A stretch of DNA of 64,000 bases from Corynebacterium suedekumii (GTDB lineage Bacteria > Actinomycetota > Actinomycetes > Mycobacteriales > Mycobacteriaceae), in the NCBI RefSeq assembly GCF_030252185.1, contig NZ_CP126970.1:434001-498000 (forward strand), written 5' to 3'. This document shows positions 8,183 through 16,071 of this stretch, piece by piece. The translations under genes and the position numbers were made by a program. A model generated the notes under the pieces. It worked only from the letters and a program-made list of their open reading frames with translations. It did not search any database and was not told where the DNA came from. Numbering within the stretch: position 1 is the first letter of the stretch; every line of letters begins with the position of its first letter.

Positions 8183-9079
8183 TCAGGAAGCAGATCTCAG
8201 CGTAACAGGACATTGCTCCTCAAACACTGCTGGAGCGAGATACCCGCACCAGGAATGCCGACGCGTGGTGTTGTAGCGGGTACACCAGCGGAAAACAACT
8301 CGCCGGCACTGCAACTGATTGGCAAACGTCTTTGCGTCCTGGAGGACCTCACGCTTCAACGCGGCGTTGAAGGACTCCGCCAGGGCGTTATCAGCGCTGC
8401 TGCCGATCGCGCCCATCGACTGCCGGATCCCCAGCTGCGTACACGTGTCCTGGAACGCATGGGAAGTGTAGACACTGCCATGGTCCGAGTGAAAAATTGC
8501 GTCGTCGAGACTTCCGCGCTGGCCCTTGGCCATCACCAGGGCGTCCTGGACCAGGGAAGAACGCATGTGATCGGCAATCGCGAAGCCGACCAGCCGGCGG
8601 GAGAAACAGTCGATGACCGTGGCCAGGTACATATTCGACCCGTCCGCGATCGGCAGGTACGTGATATCGCCGACGTAGACCTGGTTCGGTGCCGGGGCGG
8701 TGAACCTCCGGCCGACGAGATCCGGAAACACCGGCTTCCTCCCATCCGAGACAGTCGTGGTGACCTTGCGTTTCTTGGAGTAGCCAACCAGTTGCAACGA
8801 GCGCATGATCCGGGCGACTTTCTTGTGATTGACCGGACTGCCGGGCGAGTCGTCGTTGAGTTGCGCCGTGATGCGTTTGGAGCCGTAGCAGCCGCGTTCT
8901 GCGGCGAACACGGCCTTGACCCGTGCGCCGAGGATCGCGTCGCTGAGCAGGCGTTGTGTCCTGGCGGAGGAGGTGTTTCTCCATTTGTAATACGAGGACC
9001 GGTTGAGTTTCAGAACCTCACATAACCGCTTGACCGAATGGCTGTTCTTGGCGTCGTCAACGAACTGGAAGCGGATCAC
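8183..9079 (-). CDS. IS3-family transposase OrfB (DDE integrase core)
   Basis: A 298-residue OrfB with an HTH_21-type N-terminal region (LNRSSYYKWRN; ERGCYGSKRITAQLND) and an rve integrase core. The catalytic triad is visible in YVGDITYLPIADG (Asp), FHSDHGSVYTSHAF (Asp) and ADNALAESFNAALKRE (Glu). Its GTG start overlaps the end of orfA by 4 bp. In this family the active transposase is usually an OrfAB fusion made by -1 ribosomal frameshifting in the overlap. No disabling change is visible. Confidence 0.92.
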   Translation of the reverse strand: MIRFQFVDDAKNSHSVKRLCEVLKLNRSSYYKWRNTSSARTQRLLSDAILGARVKAVFAAERGCYGSKRITAQLNDDSPGSPVNHKKVARIMRSLQLVGYSKKRKVTTTVSDGRKPVFPDLVGRRFTAPAPNQVYVGDITYLPIADGSNMYLATVIDCFSRRLVGFAIADHMRSSLVQDALVMAKGQRGSLDDAIFHSDHGSVYTSHAFQDTCTQLGIRQSMGAIGSSADNALAESFNAALKREVLQDAKTFANQLQCRRVVFRWCTRYNTTRRHSWCGYLAPAVFEEQCPVTLRSAS

Positions 9080-9387
9080 CAGGTCGTCTCTTCCGCAAAA
9101 TATTTCGCGGCCTTGCGCAGGATGTCGCGCTCTTCCTTCAGTCGGGCGTTTTCCCGTTCCAGCTGGCGGATACGTTCGGCATCGGTCACCGATGTCGGGG
9201 TCTGCGAGGCGGCCTCGGTGCTGGTGGTGGTGCGGGCGCCGGTGCCGTATTTGCGGACCCAGATCTGGAGGGTGTTGCGGTTGACGCCGAGTTCGGTGGC
9301 GAGGGCGTTGATCGATACGCCGGGGGAATTCTCGTAGAGGGCGACCGCGTCGTGGCGGAATTCCTCGGTGTAGGTCTTGCTGGGCAT
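9076..9387 (-). CDS. IS3-family transposase OrfA (HTH and leucine zipper)
   Basis: A 103-residue OrfA. MPSKTYTEEFRHDAVALYEN and SINALATELGVNRNTLQIWV form the helix-turn-helix that binds the IS ends. IRQLERENARLKEERDILRK is a leucine-zipper coiled coil for dimerisation, ending KAAKYFAEET as in many IS3 OrfA proteins. Start ATG at 9387 is preceded by GAAAGGTAACC. It overlaps orfB by 4 bp and is intact. Confidence 0.92.
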   Translation of the reverse strand: MPSKTYTEEFRHDAVALYENSPGVSINALATELGVNRNTLQIWVRKYGTGARTTTSTEAASQTPTSVTDAERIRQLERENARLKEERDILRKAAKYFAEETTW

Positions 9388-9458
9388 GGTGGCAGGTTAC
9401 CTTTCTTCCCCGGCAGAAAGCCGGGTTGTCGGGTGTCTACCAAACAGGGGTCAGGTCC

Positions 9459-9647
9459 GAGCGGGTCGAGGACGCCTGCAGGCTGGCGCTGGCCGGGCAT
9501 GTCCGGTCCCCGCGGTACGGGCACCTGCACCCGATCCTGGCCACCGGACAGGATCAGGCCGCCCGGCAGCGTCCACCCCGGGAGGAACCGGTGGAGGAAG
9601 GCGGATTTGTCCGCGGCGCCGACTACTACGCAGGAGACGTGAAATGA
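9459..9647 (+). pseudogene. istA: IstA, C-terminal 62 codons (separated by the IS3-type element)
   Basis: The frame from 9459 reads ERVEDACRLALAGHVRSPRY and then HLHPILATGQDQAARQRP, the typical IstA tail, and ends with TGA at 9645-9647. It continues the frame of 6769-8145 once the IS3-type element is removed. The ATGA overlap with istB is preserved, so istB translation, which normally depends on istA translation, may be reduced by the insertion. Confidence 0.85.
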
Positions 9648-10390
9648 GCGGCATCGACATGGAAACCAAACGCAAACTCCGCGACATGGGCGCGACCGCC
9701 CTGCTGGAGGCCATCGACGCCGAAGACGAGAACCTCGTCCTGGGGATGGGATTCGAGGAGCGGCTGCGACTGATCGTCGATGAGGCGTATGCCACCTTCA
9801 CCCACGGCAAGGTCGACGGGCTGATCCGCCGGGCCGGCCTGCGCTATCCGGCTGCTGATCTGCGTCGGATCGACCTGGTCGAGCAACGAGGACTGAATCG
9901 CAACCTGCTGGCTACCTTGGCGACCTGCGGGTTCATCGAACGCCACCAGAATGTCGTGTTCCAGGGCTTCACCGGGTCGGGGAAGTCCTACCTGGGGTGC
10001 GCGCTGGCGAAGCAGGCCTGCCAGCACCGGTATCGGGCGCACTACATCCGGATGCCGGATCTGGAGGAAGCCTGGGCCACCGCACGCGACAAACCCCAGG
10101 GAGCGACGAAGTTCCTCAAGAAGTACGCCGCGTTCACTGTCCTCGTGATCGACGAGTGGCTGCTGGATCATCCGGATGAGGCCATACGCAGCATGCTGCT
10201 GGAACTGCTCGAGCGTCGCTACGACTCCGCATCGACGGTGTTCTGCACCCAATACGCCAAGAAGGACTGGCATCAAAGGCTCGGATCCGGGGTGCACGCC
10301 GATGCGATCATGGACCGGATCGTGCACAACACCATCTGGGTCGACACCGGCACCCACAACATGCGGGAGCACGTCACGATGAACCAGTAG
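9644..10390 (+). CDS. istB: IS21-family helper ATPase IstB
   Basis: A 248-residue AAA+ ATPase of the DnaC/IstB type. Walker A is GFTGSGKSYLGCAL (about residues 107-120). Walker B is VLVIDEWLLD (about 167). Sensor-like CTQYAKKDWHQRLG follows and ADAIMDRIVHNTIWVDTG is the conserved IstB C-terminus. IstB controls target choice and stimulates IstA. The gene starts with ATG overlapping the istA stop. It is complete, but its partner istA is broken. Confidence 0.93.
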   Translation: MSGIDMETKRKLRDMGATALLEAIDAEDENLVLGMGFEERLRLIVDEAYATFTHGKVDGLIRRAGLRYPAADLRRIDLVEQRGLNRNLLATLATCGFIERHQNVVFQGFTGSGKSYLGCALAKQACQHRYRAHYIRMPDLEEAWATARDKPQGATKFLKKYAAFTVLVIDEWLLDHPDEAIRSMLLELLERRYDSASTVFCTQYAKKDWHQRLGSGVHADAIMDRIVHNTIWVDTGTHNMREHVTMNQ

Positions 10391-10548
10391 GAAACACCCA
10401 GCGTCGGCCGGTGGCCCCCATCCCTACGGTCACCGGCCCCCGCAGGCAATACCGCTGGCCCCCAACCGCATGATCGGGTGGCCTTCACAACTGCGAATAC
10501 TCAGTCGTCACCGGCAGCTACAGATACACCACGCTAAAGGACGCAACC
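10391..10548 (+). other. Right-end repeat region of the IS21-type element
   Basis: The 158 bp between istB and the IS21 right tip hold repeats ggtggccccca, caccggcccccg, cgctggccccca and gggtggcc, the inverse of those at 5170-5270. The last 28 bp form the terminal inverted repeat with 3748-3775. No gene is present. Confidence 0.65.
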
Positions 10549-11142
10549 GTGCCGGTCGATCACACCACGATCTACCGCTGGGTCCAGAAATACGCCCCTG
10601 ATCTGGACAAGCAAACACGGTGGTACCGGCAGGTACCTGACTGGCAGGCCAGTTCCTGGCGGGTGGATGAGACCTATATCCGGGTCGGCGGCAGGTGGTG
10701 CTACCTCTATCGGGCGATCACCGCCGGTGGCCAGACCCTGGACTTTTACCTCTCTCCGAAGCGGAACGTGGCCGCAGCGAAGCGTTTCCTGGCCAAGGCC
10801 CTCAGATCCAATGCGTCAGCCGGGTATCCCAGAGTGATCAACACCGATAAAGCACCCTCCCTAGCCAGGGCAATCGCCGAGTTGAAGTCAGAGGGAATCT
10901 GCCCGCCAACAGTGGAACACCGGCAGGTGAAATACCTCAACAACATCCTGGAAGGCGACCATGGTCGGCTGAAGCGGATCCTCGGGCCGAAAGGCGCGTT
11001 TAAGAACCGGACATCTGCATATCGGACGTTGAAAGGGATGGAGGCGATGCACTCATTGCGGAAAGGGCAAGGCACGATGTTTGCCTACGGGCAACCGAAC
11101 CCGGACGCGGTGATCGTCAACCGGGTCTTCGAGACGGCCTGA
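10549..11142 (+). pseudogene. IS6-family transposase, C-terminal 197 residues
   Basis: It resumes the transposase broken at 3747. The full DDE core is here: SSWRVDETYIRVGGRWCYL (Asp), VINTDKAPSLARAI (Asp) and NILEGDHGRLKRILGPKGA (Glu region), ending VNRVFETA. A GTG at 10549, part of the duplication, could in principle start a 197-residue protein without the DNA-binding N-terminus. The right terminal repeat ends at 11220. Confidence 0.9.
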
Positions 11143-11220
11143 GAACGCCCACACGCAGCGGCCATCAGGGAATGAGAAACTGAGTCTTCGCTGCTCTCCG
11201 CCCAACTTTGCAACAGCACC

Positions 11221-11228
11221 CATTTTCA
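11221..11228. repeat. Right 8-bp target-site duplication (cattttca)
   Basis: Matches 1832-1839 base for base and abuts the right terminal repeat of the composite unit. Confidence 0.9.
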
Positions 11229-11898
11229 ACCGGCTTGTCTCCGATTGACTGAAACCCCATTTCTCAATGTTGTTCTCGTTCCACCGCTGACGGTCATCCG
11301 GAAGTGAAAGCTCGACGGCGAATCCTTCCTTCCATGCTCGGGCAATGATGCCCTGGCCGTCGGGGTAACGTTTCCGTCCTATTTTTTGGAGAGTTGGATT
11401 GGATGACTCTCTACAAATCGGAACAAACTCGTGATTTTCACGGTCCCGGCAGTAAACGGTCAAACGGGTATGCCGTCGCTTATTCTCAACGTTGGCGCGA
11501 GGATCGACATCGTGAAATTCCTCTAAAAGAACCCGCGCGAGTCCACTGATAAGGTCGACGAGTTCTTCATGGTGAGCGGCGATGGCTTGATCGGCTTTCG
11601 CCACCTGCTTTGTCAGCATCGCATTCTCAACCTCAACCTTGTGGATGCTCTTCCGACGGTGCCAAGATAGCCAGCCGCCAATCCCCAGCAACAACAGCGA
11701 ACACCCGAACAGGATCCAATGCAGAGGGATGAAGTCACCGTCATCATTGATTGTGAGCCTTTGGGGCAAGAGCGTTTGTAGCCACATAGGGACAGTCGCC
11801 AATGCAAGCAGGACGGCAGGTAAGACCTCGACGAAAGCGATACTGGGTGGAACAACCACCTTCGTGACACGCGATTCCAAGGTCACCGAGCTCCCCAT
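11221..11898 (-). pseudogene. N-terminal fragment of the split membrane protein (GAF-like sensor?)
   Basis: The 226 codons up to the duplication encode two membrane helices, at about residues 21-40 (VEVLPAVLLALATVPMWLQT) and 58-77 (WILFGCSLLLLGIGGWLSW). An amphipathic stretch at about 85-120, probably coiled coil (VENAMLTKQVAKADQAIAAH), follows, then an alpha/beta region about 130-226. The latter, with QGIIARAWKEGFAVEL, recalls GAF sensor domains. Because the transposon end is in frame, the present frame runs on to 11053 and would add 56 unrelated residues. The rest of the gene is at 1550-1839. It lies 14 bp behind the 102-aa gene, with which it should form an operon. The function is not known. 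Confidence 0.8.
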
Positions 11899-11912
11899 CC
11901 CCTCTCCACGGG

Positions 11913-12221
11913 TTACGCCGGTAGAAGCAAATTGCTCCCCTGCTCGAAACGGTCCCGCGACGACGTCATTCGCCGGAGCATGTCTTCGATGTATTCGTCA
12001 AGTAGGTCCTGGGCTTCACCGTAACTCGAACCAGTTGCCCGAAGATAAATGACCAACTCACCTGGTCCTGGCCCTTCCGCAAGCCCCAGCCACTCGACGT
12101 TGGCGAACGCCATGATGCCGAGGACCTTCCGCAGCTCCACAGCGACTGACTCCCGTCCTGTCGAGGGAGAGACCACAATGGAAAGTTCCGATCGCAACTT
12201 CTTCATGGTGTGGCGCGGCAT
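11913..12221 (-). CDS. Small protein of unknown function, 102 residues
   Basis: A compact alpha/beta protein without signal peptide or membrane helix. It starts MPRHTMKKLRSELSIVVSPS and contains SVAVELRKVLGIMAFANVEW and SSYGEAQDLLDEYIEDMLRR. ATG at 12221 has GGAGA 6 bp upstream. I do not recognise a family. The gene ends 14 bp before the start of the transposon-split membrane protein, so both probably formed one operon, with the small protein perhaps acting on, or being sensed by, the membrane partner. That link is inference from spacing alone. If the partner is needed, the operon is inactive here. Confidence 0.65.
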   Translation of the reverse strand: MPRHTMKKLRSELSIVVSPSTGRESVAVELRKVLGIMAFANVEWLGLAEGPGPGELVIYLRATGSSYGEAQDLLDEYIEDMLRRMTSSRDRFEQGSNLLLPA

Positions 12222-12309
12222 CGGAATCTCTCCCTCAGTATGAACGGCGGCTGGATACCCGCCATGGTAGGCCATCGACGCCGGAGAATCAGCACGAACT
12301 GGTCTACCT

Positions 12310-13116
12310 CTACCCCTCGATGTTGCGGAATCCGATCCCCAGCGGCAGGCCGACGTTGTCCAGCAGCCGCACCCCGCCGACCTCGGCGGCGACGAGCAGG
12401 CGGGCATCACCGGTGGCGGGCGCCTCCCCGAGGTCGAGACCCCGGACCTCCAGGTAGTCGGGTCGGATGCCGGCGGTCTCGAGCACGTCGCGGGCGACGG
12501 CGAGGACGGCGTCGGCACCCTGATCGGCTGCGTGTGCCCCGGCGGTCAGCGCCGCGGAGAGAACCAGGGCCTGCTCGCGGGCCTCCTCGGCGACATCCGT
12601 GTTGCGCAGGGAGACAGCGAGCCCGTCGGGCATGCGGACGGTGGGCACCCCGTGGAGGGTGACCGGCAGGTGCAGGTCGGTGACGGCGGACTGGAGGGCG
12701 CGGAGCTGTTCGTAGTCCTTCTCACCGACGACCACGTCCGAGGGACCGGCGGCGTTGACGAGGGTGAGCTGGCGGGTGAGGTGGCGGGCCAACTCGTCGA
12801 CCGGCTCGAGATCATGGTCGACGGGCTGGACGAGGGTGCGCAGGCCCTTCGGCCACAGCTCGTCGTCGGTGTAGCGCCACACGGCGTCGACCTGCTCGGT
12901 GGCGAATGTCTCAGGGACCTCCTCCCCGGCCCAGGCAACGATCACGACGGCGCGGGGCAGGCGGCGGGCGGCGCGGATGAGGGCGGCATGGCCGGCGTGG
13001 ACGCCGGTGCCGAGGGGCACGAGGACGACAGGTCGGCCGGTACGCCGCATCGCGCGGGAGAGGACGGCGACCTGGTCGGTGCTGAATTCGGTGGCCTGGC
13101 CGGCGGTGAAGCTCAC
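12310..13116 (-). CDS. panC: Pantothenate synthetase (PanC), divergent
   Basis: PanC joins pantoate and beta-alanine with ATP to make pantothenate. The 268-residue protein has a nucleotidyltransferase fold with GTGVHAGHAALIRAAR (HxGH motif), VVVGEKDYEQLRAL (matches GEKDYQQ) and RPDYLEVRGLDL. The usual SSRNxYLS motif is degraded to SLRNTDVAEEA, so it is a divergent member and activity is not certain. The GTG start at 13116 overlaps the upstream DUF2520 stop, with AGGAGGA 8 bp before it, indicating coupling. Actinobacteria often place panC behind a DUF2520 gene, as here. Confidence 0.8.
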   Translation of the reverse strand: MSFTAGQATEFSTDQVAVLSRAMRRTGRPVVLVPLGTGVHAGHAALIRAARRLPRAVVIVAWAGEEVPETFATEQVDAVWRYTDDELWPKGLRTLVQPVDHDLEPVDELARHLTRQLTLVNAAGPSDVVVGEKDYEQLRALQSAVTDLHLPVTLHGVPTVRMPDGLAVSLRNTDVAEEAREQALVLSAALTAGAHAADQGADAVLAVARDVLETAGIRPDYLEVRGLDLGEAPATGDARLLVAAEVGGVRLLDNVGLPLGIGFRNIEG

Positions 13117-13823
13117 AGTTTGTCCTCCTGGATCGCCCACAGTTCGACGTCGTCGACGGTGGTCAGTTCGGCGGCCCGACGGACCGTCTGACGGAAGGCC
13201 CGGGCCCGCCCCGGGTCCTGGATGGAACGCCACTGCTCCTGCAGCCCGCCGGATCCGGCGACGTCGGGGAAGCGGGTGAACAGGGACGCACGGTCCACGA
13301 TGTCGTGGGATTCCTCGACGTTGTCCAGGACGCCGTCGAGAAGCTTGACGGCGTCCCGGCGCAGGAACGCCAGCGCATTCGCATAGGTGATCGCGGCGGC
13401 CAGCTGCAGGCGCTGCTGATCGGTGACGGTGATGATGCTCGCGCCGAGCTCACCGAAGAGCAGTTCCGCGATGGTGTGGCCGAGTTCATCGGCGGTGGCC
13501 ACGGCCCAGCGGGTGGGGCTGAGCTGGCCGGCGGCGATGACGACGCCGCCCGCCGTCTCCGCGTCGTCGAGAATCTGGACGCCGTGGGCGAGGCTGGTGT
13601 GCAGAATGATCTGGCCTCGGCGCACACCGCCGGCAACGATCTCGACGTGAGACCGGAAGGTCTCCTCGTGGGCGGCGATGACGAGCATGTCCGGTTCCGT
13701 GGCATCCGGCGCATTCTCGTCGGTCATGTGGATGACCTCGTGGCCGACGGACCGGAGCAGGTCCGGCAACGGGTCGCTGTCGTCGTCGCCGAACACGCCC
13801 ACCCGCATGCGGGGAGCCTGCAT
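13113..13823 (-). CDS. DUF2520 / Rossmann-like protein
   Basis: A 236-residue protein with N-terminal MQAPRMRVGVFGDDDSDPLP and a C-terminal helical DUF2520 half (ITYANALAFLRRDAVKLLDG). Family members look like ketopantoate-reductase-type dehydrogenases and usually sit before panC. The expected glycine-rich nucleotide loop is replaced by GDDDSDP, so NADPH binding is doubtful. ATG 13823 lies 1 bp after the preceding stop; an alternative is ATG 13808. It is part of the same minus-strand operon as panC and folK. The function has not been established for the family. Confidence 0.75.
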   Translation of the reverse strand: MQAPRMRVGVFGDDDSDPLPDLLRSVGHEVIHMTDENAPDATEPDMLVIAAHEETFRSHVEIVAGGVRRGQIILHTSLAHGVQILDDAETAGGVVIAAGQLSPTRWAVATADELGHTIAELLFGELGASIITVTDQQRLQLAAAITYANALAFLRRDAVKLLDGVLDNVEESHDIVDRASLFTRFPDVAGSGGLQEQWRSIQDPGRARAFRQTVRRAAELTTVDDVELWAIQEDKL

Positions 13824-13824
13824 C

Positions 13825-14719
13825 CTAGGAGTCCCGGTTCTCTCGCGCGCGGGCCAGCAGCTCGGCGACGGACACCCCGCCGGAGTGCTCGTCACGGCGG
13901 CGGCGACCCCGGCGGGACCCCTCCGGCTGTTCCTCCGCCACGGGCTCAGTGGACTCAACCGGCTCAGCGGACTCAGTCGGTTCCGGGGCCCCGGTCCCCG
14001 TCAGGCCGCCGTCCTCCCAGGACACGGTCTGGAAGGAGCCGGTGTTGAAGGCGGGGGACGCGGTCGTCCCGGCCGGTTTCTGCTCGGCGGCGCGGCGCTT
14101 GTTCTCGGCGATGAGGTCGGCCAGCGGGTTGGGGTGCGGGCGGGAGGGTTCGTCCTGGCCGAGCTTGCCGGCGACCGCCGCGGCGGACGGGGCGCCGGTG
14201 ATGCGGTGGGGGTCGGGGGTGGGTTCGGGGATGACGAAGTCGATGTCGGACTCGTCCTCGTCATCGGGGTCCGAGTGGTCGGTGGCACGGCGGGCGGCGT
14301 CCTCGATCTCGAGGATCTCGGCGGGCCTCGGCGCGCAGGGCGGCGGGCTCGTAACCGAATTCGCGGCCGGCGAGGTCCTCGAGCTGGGCGCGCAGGAGGC
14401 TGAGTTCGCGCTGGATGTCGGCGAGTACCTCGGAGTCGCGGGTGTCCACCTCGGTGGAGGTGGAGGATGCGGTGGCGGCGAGTTCGGCGCGGTGCAGTTC
14501 CTCGCGGTGGTCGAGTTCGGCGCGGGTGGCTTCGGCGTCCCTGCGGTAGCGGAAGACGAGGAAGGCGCCGAGGATCGCGGCCCAGAGGGCGGCGAGGAGG
14601 GCGAGTTTGAGGGCTCCGTCGCTGTCGGTGAACAGCATGACCAGGCTCGCGATGAAGGCGAGGGCGACGAGGACGATCAGCAGAATCTGGCCACGGTCCG
14701 ACGGGGTTTCTGCACTCAT
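13825..14719 (-). pseudogene. DUF6779-type membrane protein with one frameshift
   Basis: The N-terminal frame (from ATG 14719) has two helices, QILLIVLVALAFIASLVMLF and ALLAALWAAILGAFLVFRY, then a charged coiled-coil region. At about 14331 one extra C in gaggcccgcc shifts the frame. The other frame continues EILEIEDAARRATDHSD and runs through an acidic, Pro-rich tail to the stop at 13825. Total length is 895 bp, one more than a multiple of three. Corynebacteria keep such a gene between DUF2520 and DUF3180 genes. The shift is either a real lesion or a homopolymer error; the tail past it is still clearly coding-like. Confidence 0.75.
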
Positions 14720-14729
14720 GGGCTCCACT

Positions 14730-15197
14730 CTAACCAACCGGCTCGCCGTCAGCGGGTGGCGGCGTCTCACAGTGTCGTTCCAGGTACAACCCAGCTGCGG
14801 ACAGGGCGATGCCGCCGAGGGCGCTGGCGAGGACGCCGGGGAGATCGTCGCCGGCGGCGATGAGTTCGTCGGCACGCGGGATGACGTAGCTGCCGATGCC
14901 GATGTACGCACCGCCGACGATCGCGCCGGTCCACGCGGACGCCTTGCCGATGACGAGGAACTGCGCGGCGGTGACGGGGTTGAGCTGGCTGCGGTCCTGG
15001 CCGATGCGCCCGTCCTCGAGCCGGTCACGCACCTTCCACGCGAGCACGACGCACACGATCGCCATCACCCAGAGGGTGACGGAGACGGTGACGGGGATGG
15101 CGATCATCGACCCGTAGAACGTCCACGTGATGATCGCGAGCACCGCGGCGGCGAATCCGCCGGCGGCGACAAGCCCGCTTATCGACGTCCTGGTCAT
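14730..15197 (-). CDS. DUF3180 membrane protein
   Basis: A 155-residue protein with four predicted membrane helices (about 8-28, 33-53, 83-105 and 115-137). It is the DUF3180 protein normally found right after folK in actinobacteria. Its ATG overlaps the folK stop by 4 bp. The N-terminal codons TCG-ATA-AGC form one copy of the GCTTATCGACG motif (15177-15187). The molecular role is unknown; a link to folate metabolism rests on gene order only. Confidence 0.8.
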   Translation of the reverse strand: MTRTSISGLVAAGGFAAAVLAIITWTFYGSMIAIPVTVSVTLWVMAIVCVVLAWKVRDRLEDGRIGQDRSQLNPVTAAQFLVIGKASAWTGAIVGGAYIGIGSYVIPRADELIAAGDDLPGVLASALGGIALSAAGLYLERHCETPPPADGEPVG

Positions 15198-15682
15198 CCC
15201 TCAGGCACCTCCCGCACGGCCGCGACGTCCCCGGCGTCGAGACCCGCCACCAGTTCGGCGACGGGTGTCCCGCGGAGCACCGCGTCCGGGTCGGCGGCGA
15301 GCCAGGGCACGAGGACGAAGGCGCGTTCATGGGCGTGGGGGTGCGGGAGGGTGAGCTCGGGATCGTCGGAGCAGATCTCCTCCCCGTCCCGGATCACCTG
15401 CACGATGTCGACGTCGAGGGTGCGTGGCCCCCAGCGTCGGACGCGGACCCGGTCGGCGGCTTCCTCCAGGCCCTGGCCGCGGCGCAGCAGGTCGAGCGGG
15501 CTGGTGTCGACGTCGACGATGAGCACCGCATTGAGGAACTCGTCCTGGTCCTCGACGCCCCACGGGGGCGTCGAAAAGACCGGTGAGGCGGCGACGGTCT
15601 CGGCGCGGAACTCGTCGACCACCGTCTGCAGGAGCGAGCGACGGTCGTCGAGGTTGGAGCCGATGGACAGGACGGCGCGCAT
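15194..15682 (-). CDS. folK: 2-amino-4-hydroxy-6-hydroxymethyldihydropteridine pyrophosphokinase
   Basis: HPPK transfers pyrophosphate from ATP to 6-hydroxymethyl-dihydropterin in folate synthesis. The 162-residue protein shows SIGSNLDDRRSLLQ at the start, VFSTPPWGVEDQDEFLNAV, RWGPRTLDVDIV (the RxxxPRxxDxDI motif with Mg-binding Asp residues) and LPHPHAHERAFVLVPW. Its ATG overlaps the folB stop (ATGA) and its end overlaps the DUF3180 start. Confidence 0.95.
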   Translation of the reverse strand: MRAVLSIGSNLDDRRSLLQTVVDEFRAETVAASPVFSTPPWGVEDQDEFLNAVLIVDVDTSPLDLLRRGQGLEEAADRVRVRRWGPRTLDVDIVQVIRDGEEICSDDPELTLPHPHAHERAFVLVPWLAADPDAVLRGTPVAELVAGLDAGDVAAVREVPEG

Positions 15683-16071
15683 CAGGCGTTCCTGAACTCG
15701 GCGCGGGTGCGGCGGGACCGGCGGGCGACCACGGCGACGTCGGCGAAGGTGTGCGGGATCGGCGCCGAGGGCTTGTGCACGGTCACCTCGACGGCGTGCA
15801 GCAGTTCGAAGCGGTCGAGGATGCCGTCAGCGATCTCGGCGGCGACGGTCTCGATGAGATCGCGCGGCGGCCCGGTGACCACGTCGACGGCCAGCTGCGC
15901 CAGCTCGGCATAGTTGACCGTCCTGGCCAGGTCGTCGTCGGCCGCGGCCGGGGCGGTGTCGAGCCAGCAGGTGACATCGACATGGAAGGTCTGGCCGTCG
16001 CGCTTCTCCTCGGCGAACACGCCGTGGTGGCCGAAGCACTCCAGGCCGCGCAGTTCGATCCGGTCAGCCAC
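15682..16071 (-). CDS. folB: Dihydroneopterin aldolase
   Basis: DHNA splits dihydroneopterin to hydroxymethyl-dihydropterin and glycolaldehyde. The 129-residue protein starts [19 protein letters not shown] and contains the conserved [13 protein letters not shown] and [14 protein letters not shown] (catalytic Glu/Tyr region) and [16 protein letters not shown], all typical of FolB. GTG at 16071 lies inside the folP end (8-bp overlap). It is complete. Confidence 0.95.
   Translation of the reverse strand: MADRIELRGLECFGHHGVFAEEKRDGQTFHVDVTCWLDTAPAAADDDLARTVNYAELAQLAVDVVTGPPRDLIETVAAEIADGILDRFELLHAVEVTVHKPSAPIPHTFADVAVVARRSRRTRAEFRNA

Larger units (their letters stand above)
8146..9458 (-). mobile_element. 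IS3-family element, 1313 bp
   Basis: The ends GGGCCCGACCCCCGGAAAGT (8146) and, read inwards from 9458, GGACCTGACCCCTGTTTGGT form an imperfect inverted repeat, both continuing into AGACAC. A 3-bp duplication gag (8143-8145 and 9459-9461) flanks it, as expected for IS3. It carries the usual overlapping orfA and orfB on the minus strand. It sits inside istA, the innermost layer of the nest. Confidence 0.87.
3748..10548 (+). mobile_element. IS21-type element interrupted by two IS256-type and one IS3-type elements
   Basis: The ends at 3748-3775 and 10521-10548 form an ungapped 28-bp imperfect inverted repeat with 19 matches, sharing GGT, GTCC, GTGGTGT and TCTG. They are bracketed by the gtgccggt duplication. 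Subtracting the nested elements leaves about 2.7 kb carrying istA and istB, the expected size. Long internal end repeats of the form GGGGCCAC occur at both sides. The left end is hit by two IS256-type elements and istA by an IS3-type element, so this IS21 is not autonomous. Confidence 0.8.
1840..11220. mobile_element. 9.4-kb IS6-type composite transposon with nested insertion sequences
   Basis: Both outer ends carry the same terminal sequence, beginning GGTGCTGTTGCAAAGTTGGG, in inverted orientation, and the unit is bracketed by a perfect 8-bp duplication. The left arm is a truncated IS6 copy (1840-2394, minus). The middle carries a padR-DUF2812 pair. The right arm is a second IS6 copy (3569-11220, plus) split by an IS21-type element that is itself hit by three further elements. 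All insertions other than the outermost fall within mobile DNA. The host gene is a membrane protein between the ArsA-type gene and panC. Most transposase genes here are broken; only the first IS256-type, the IS3-type and istB look intact. Confidence 0.88.

Noticed and set aside
10549..11142. Treating the 197-codon frame as a complete IS6 transposase
   Set aside because: The missing HTH is found at 3623-3747, with the duplication at the break, so this is a split gene.
11053..11220. Natural C-terminus of the membrane protein continuing past 11221
   Set aside because: These 56 codons are the antisense of the IS6 end; the real C-terminus is at 1550-1839.
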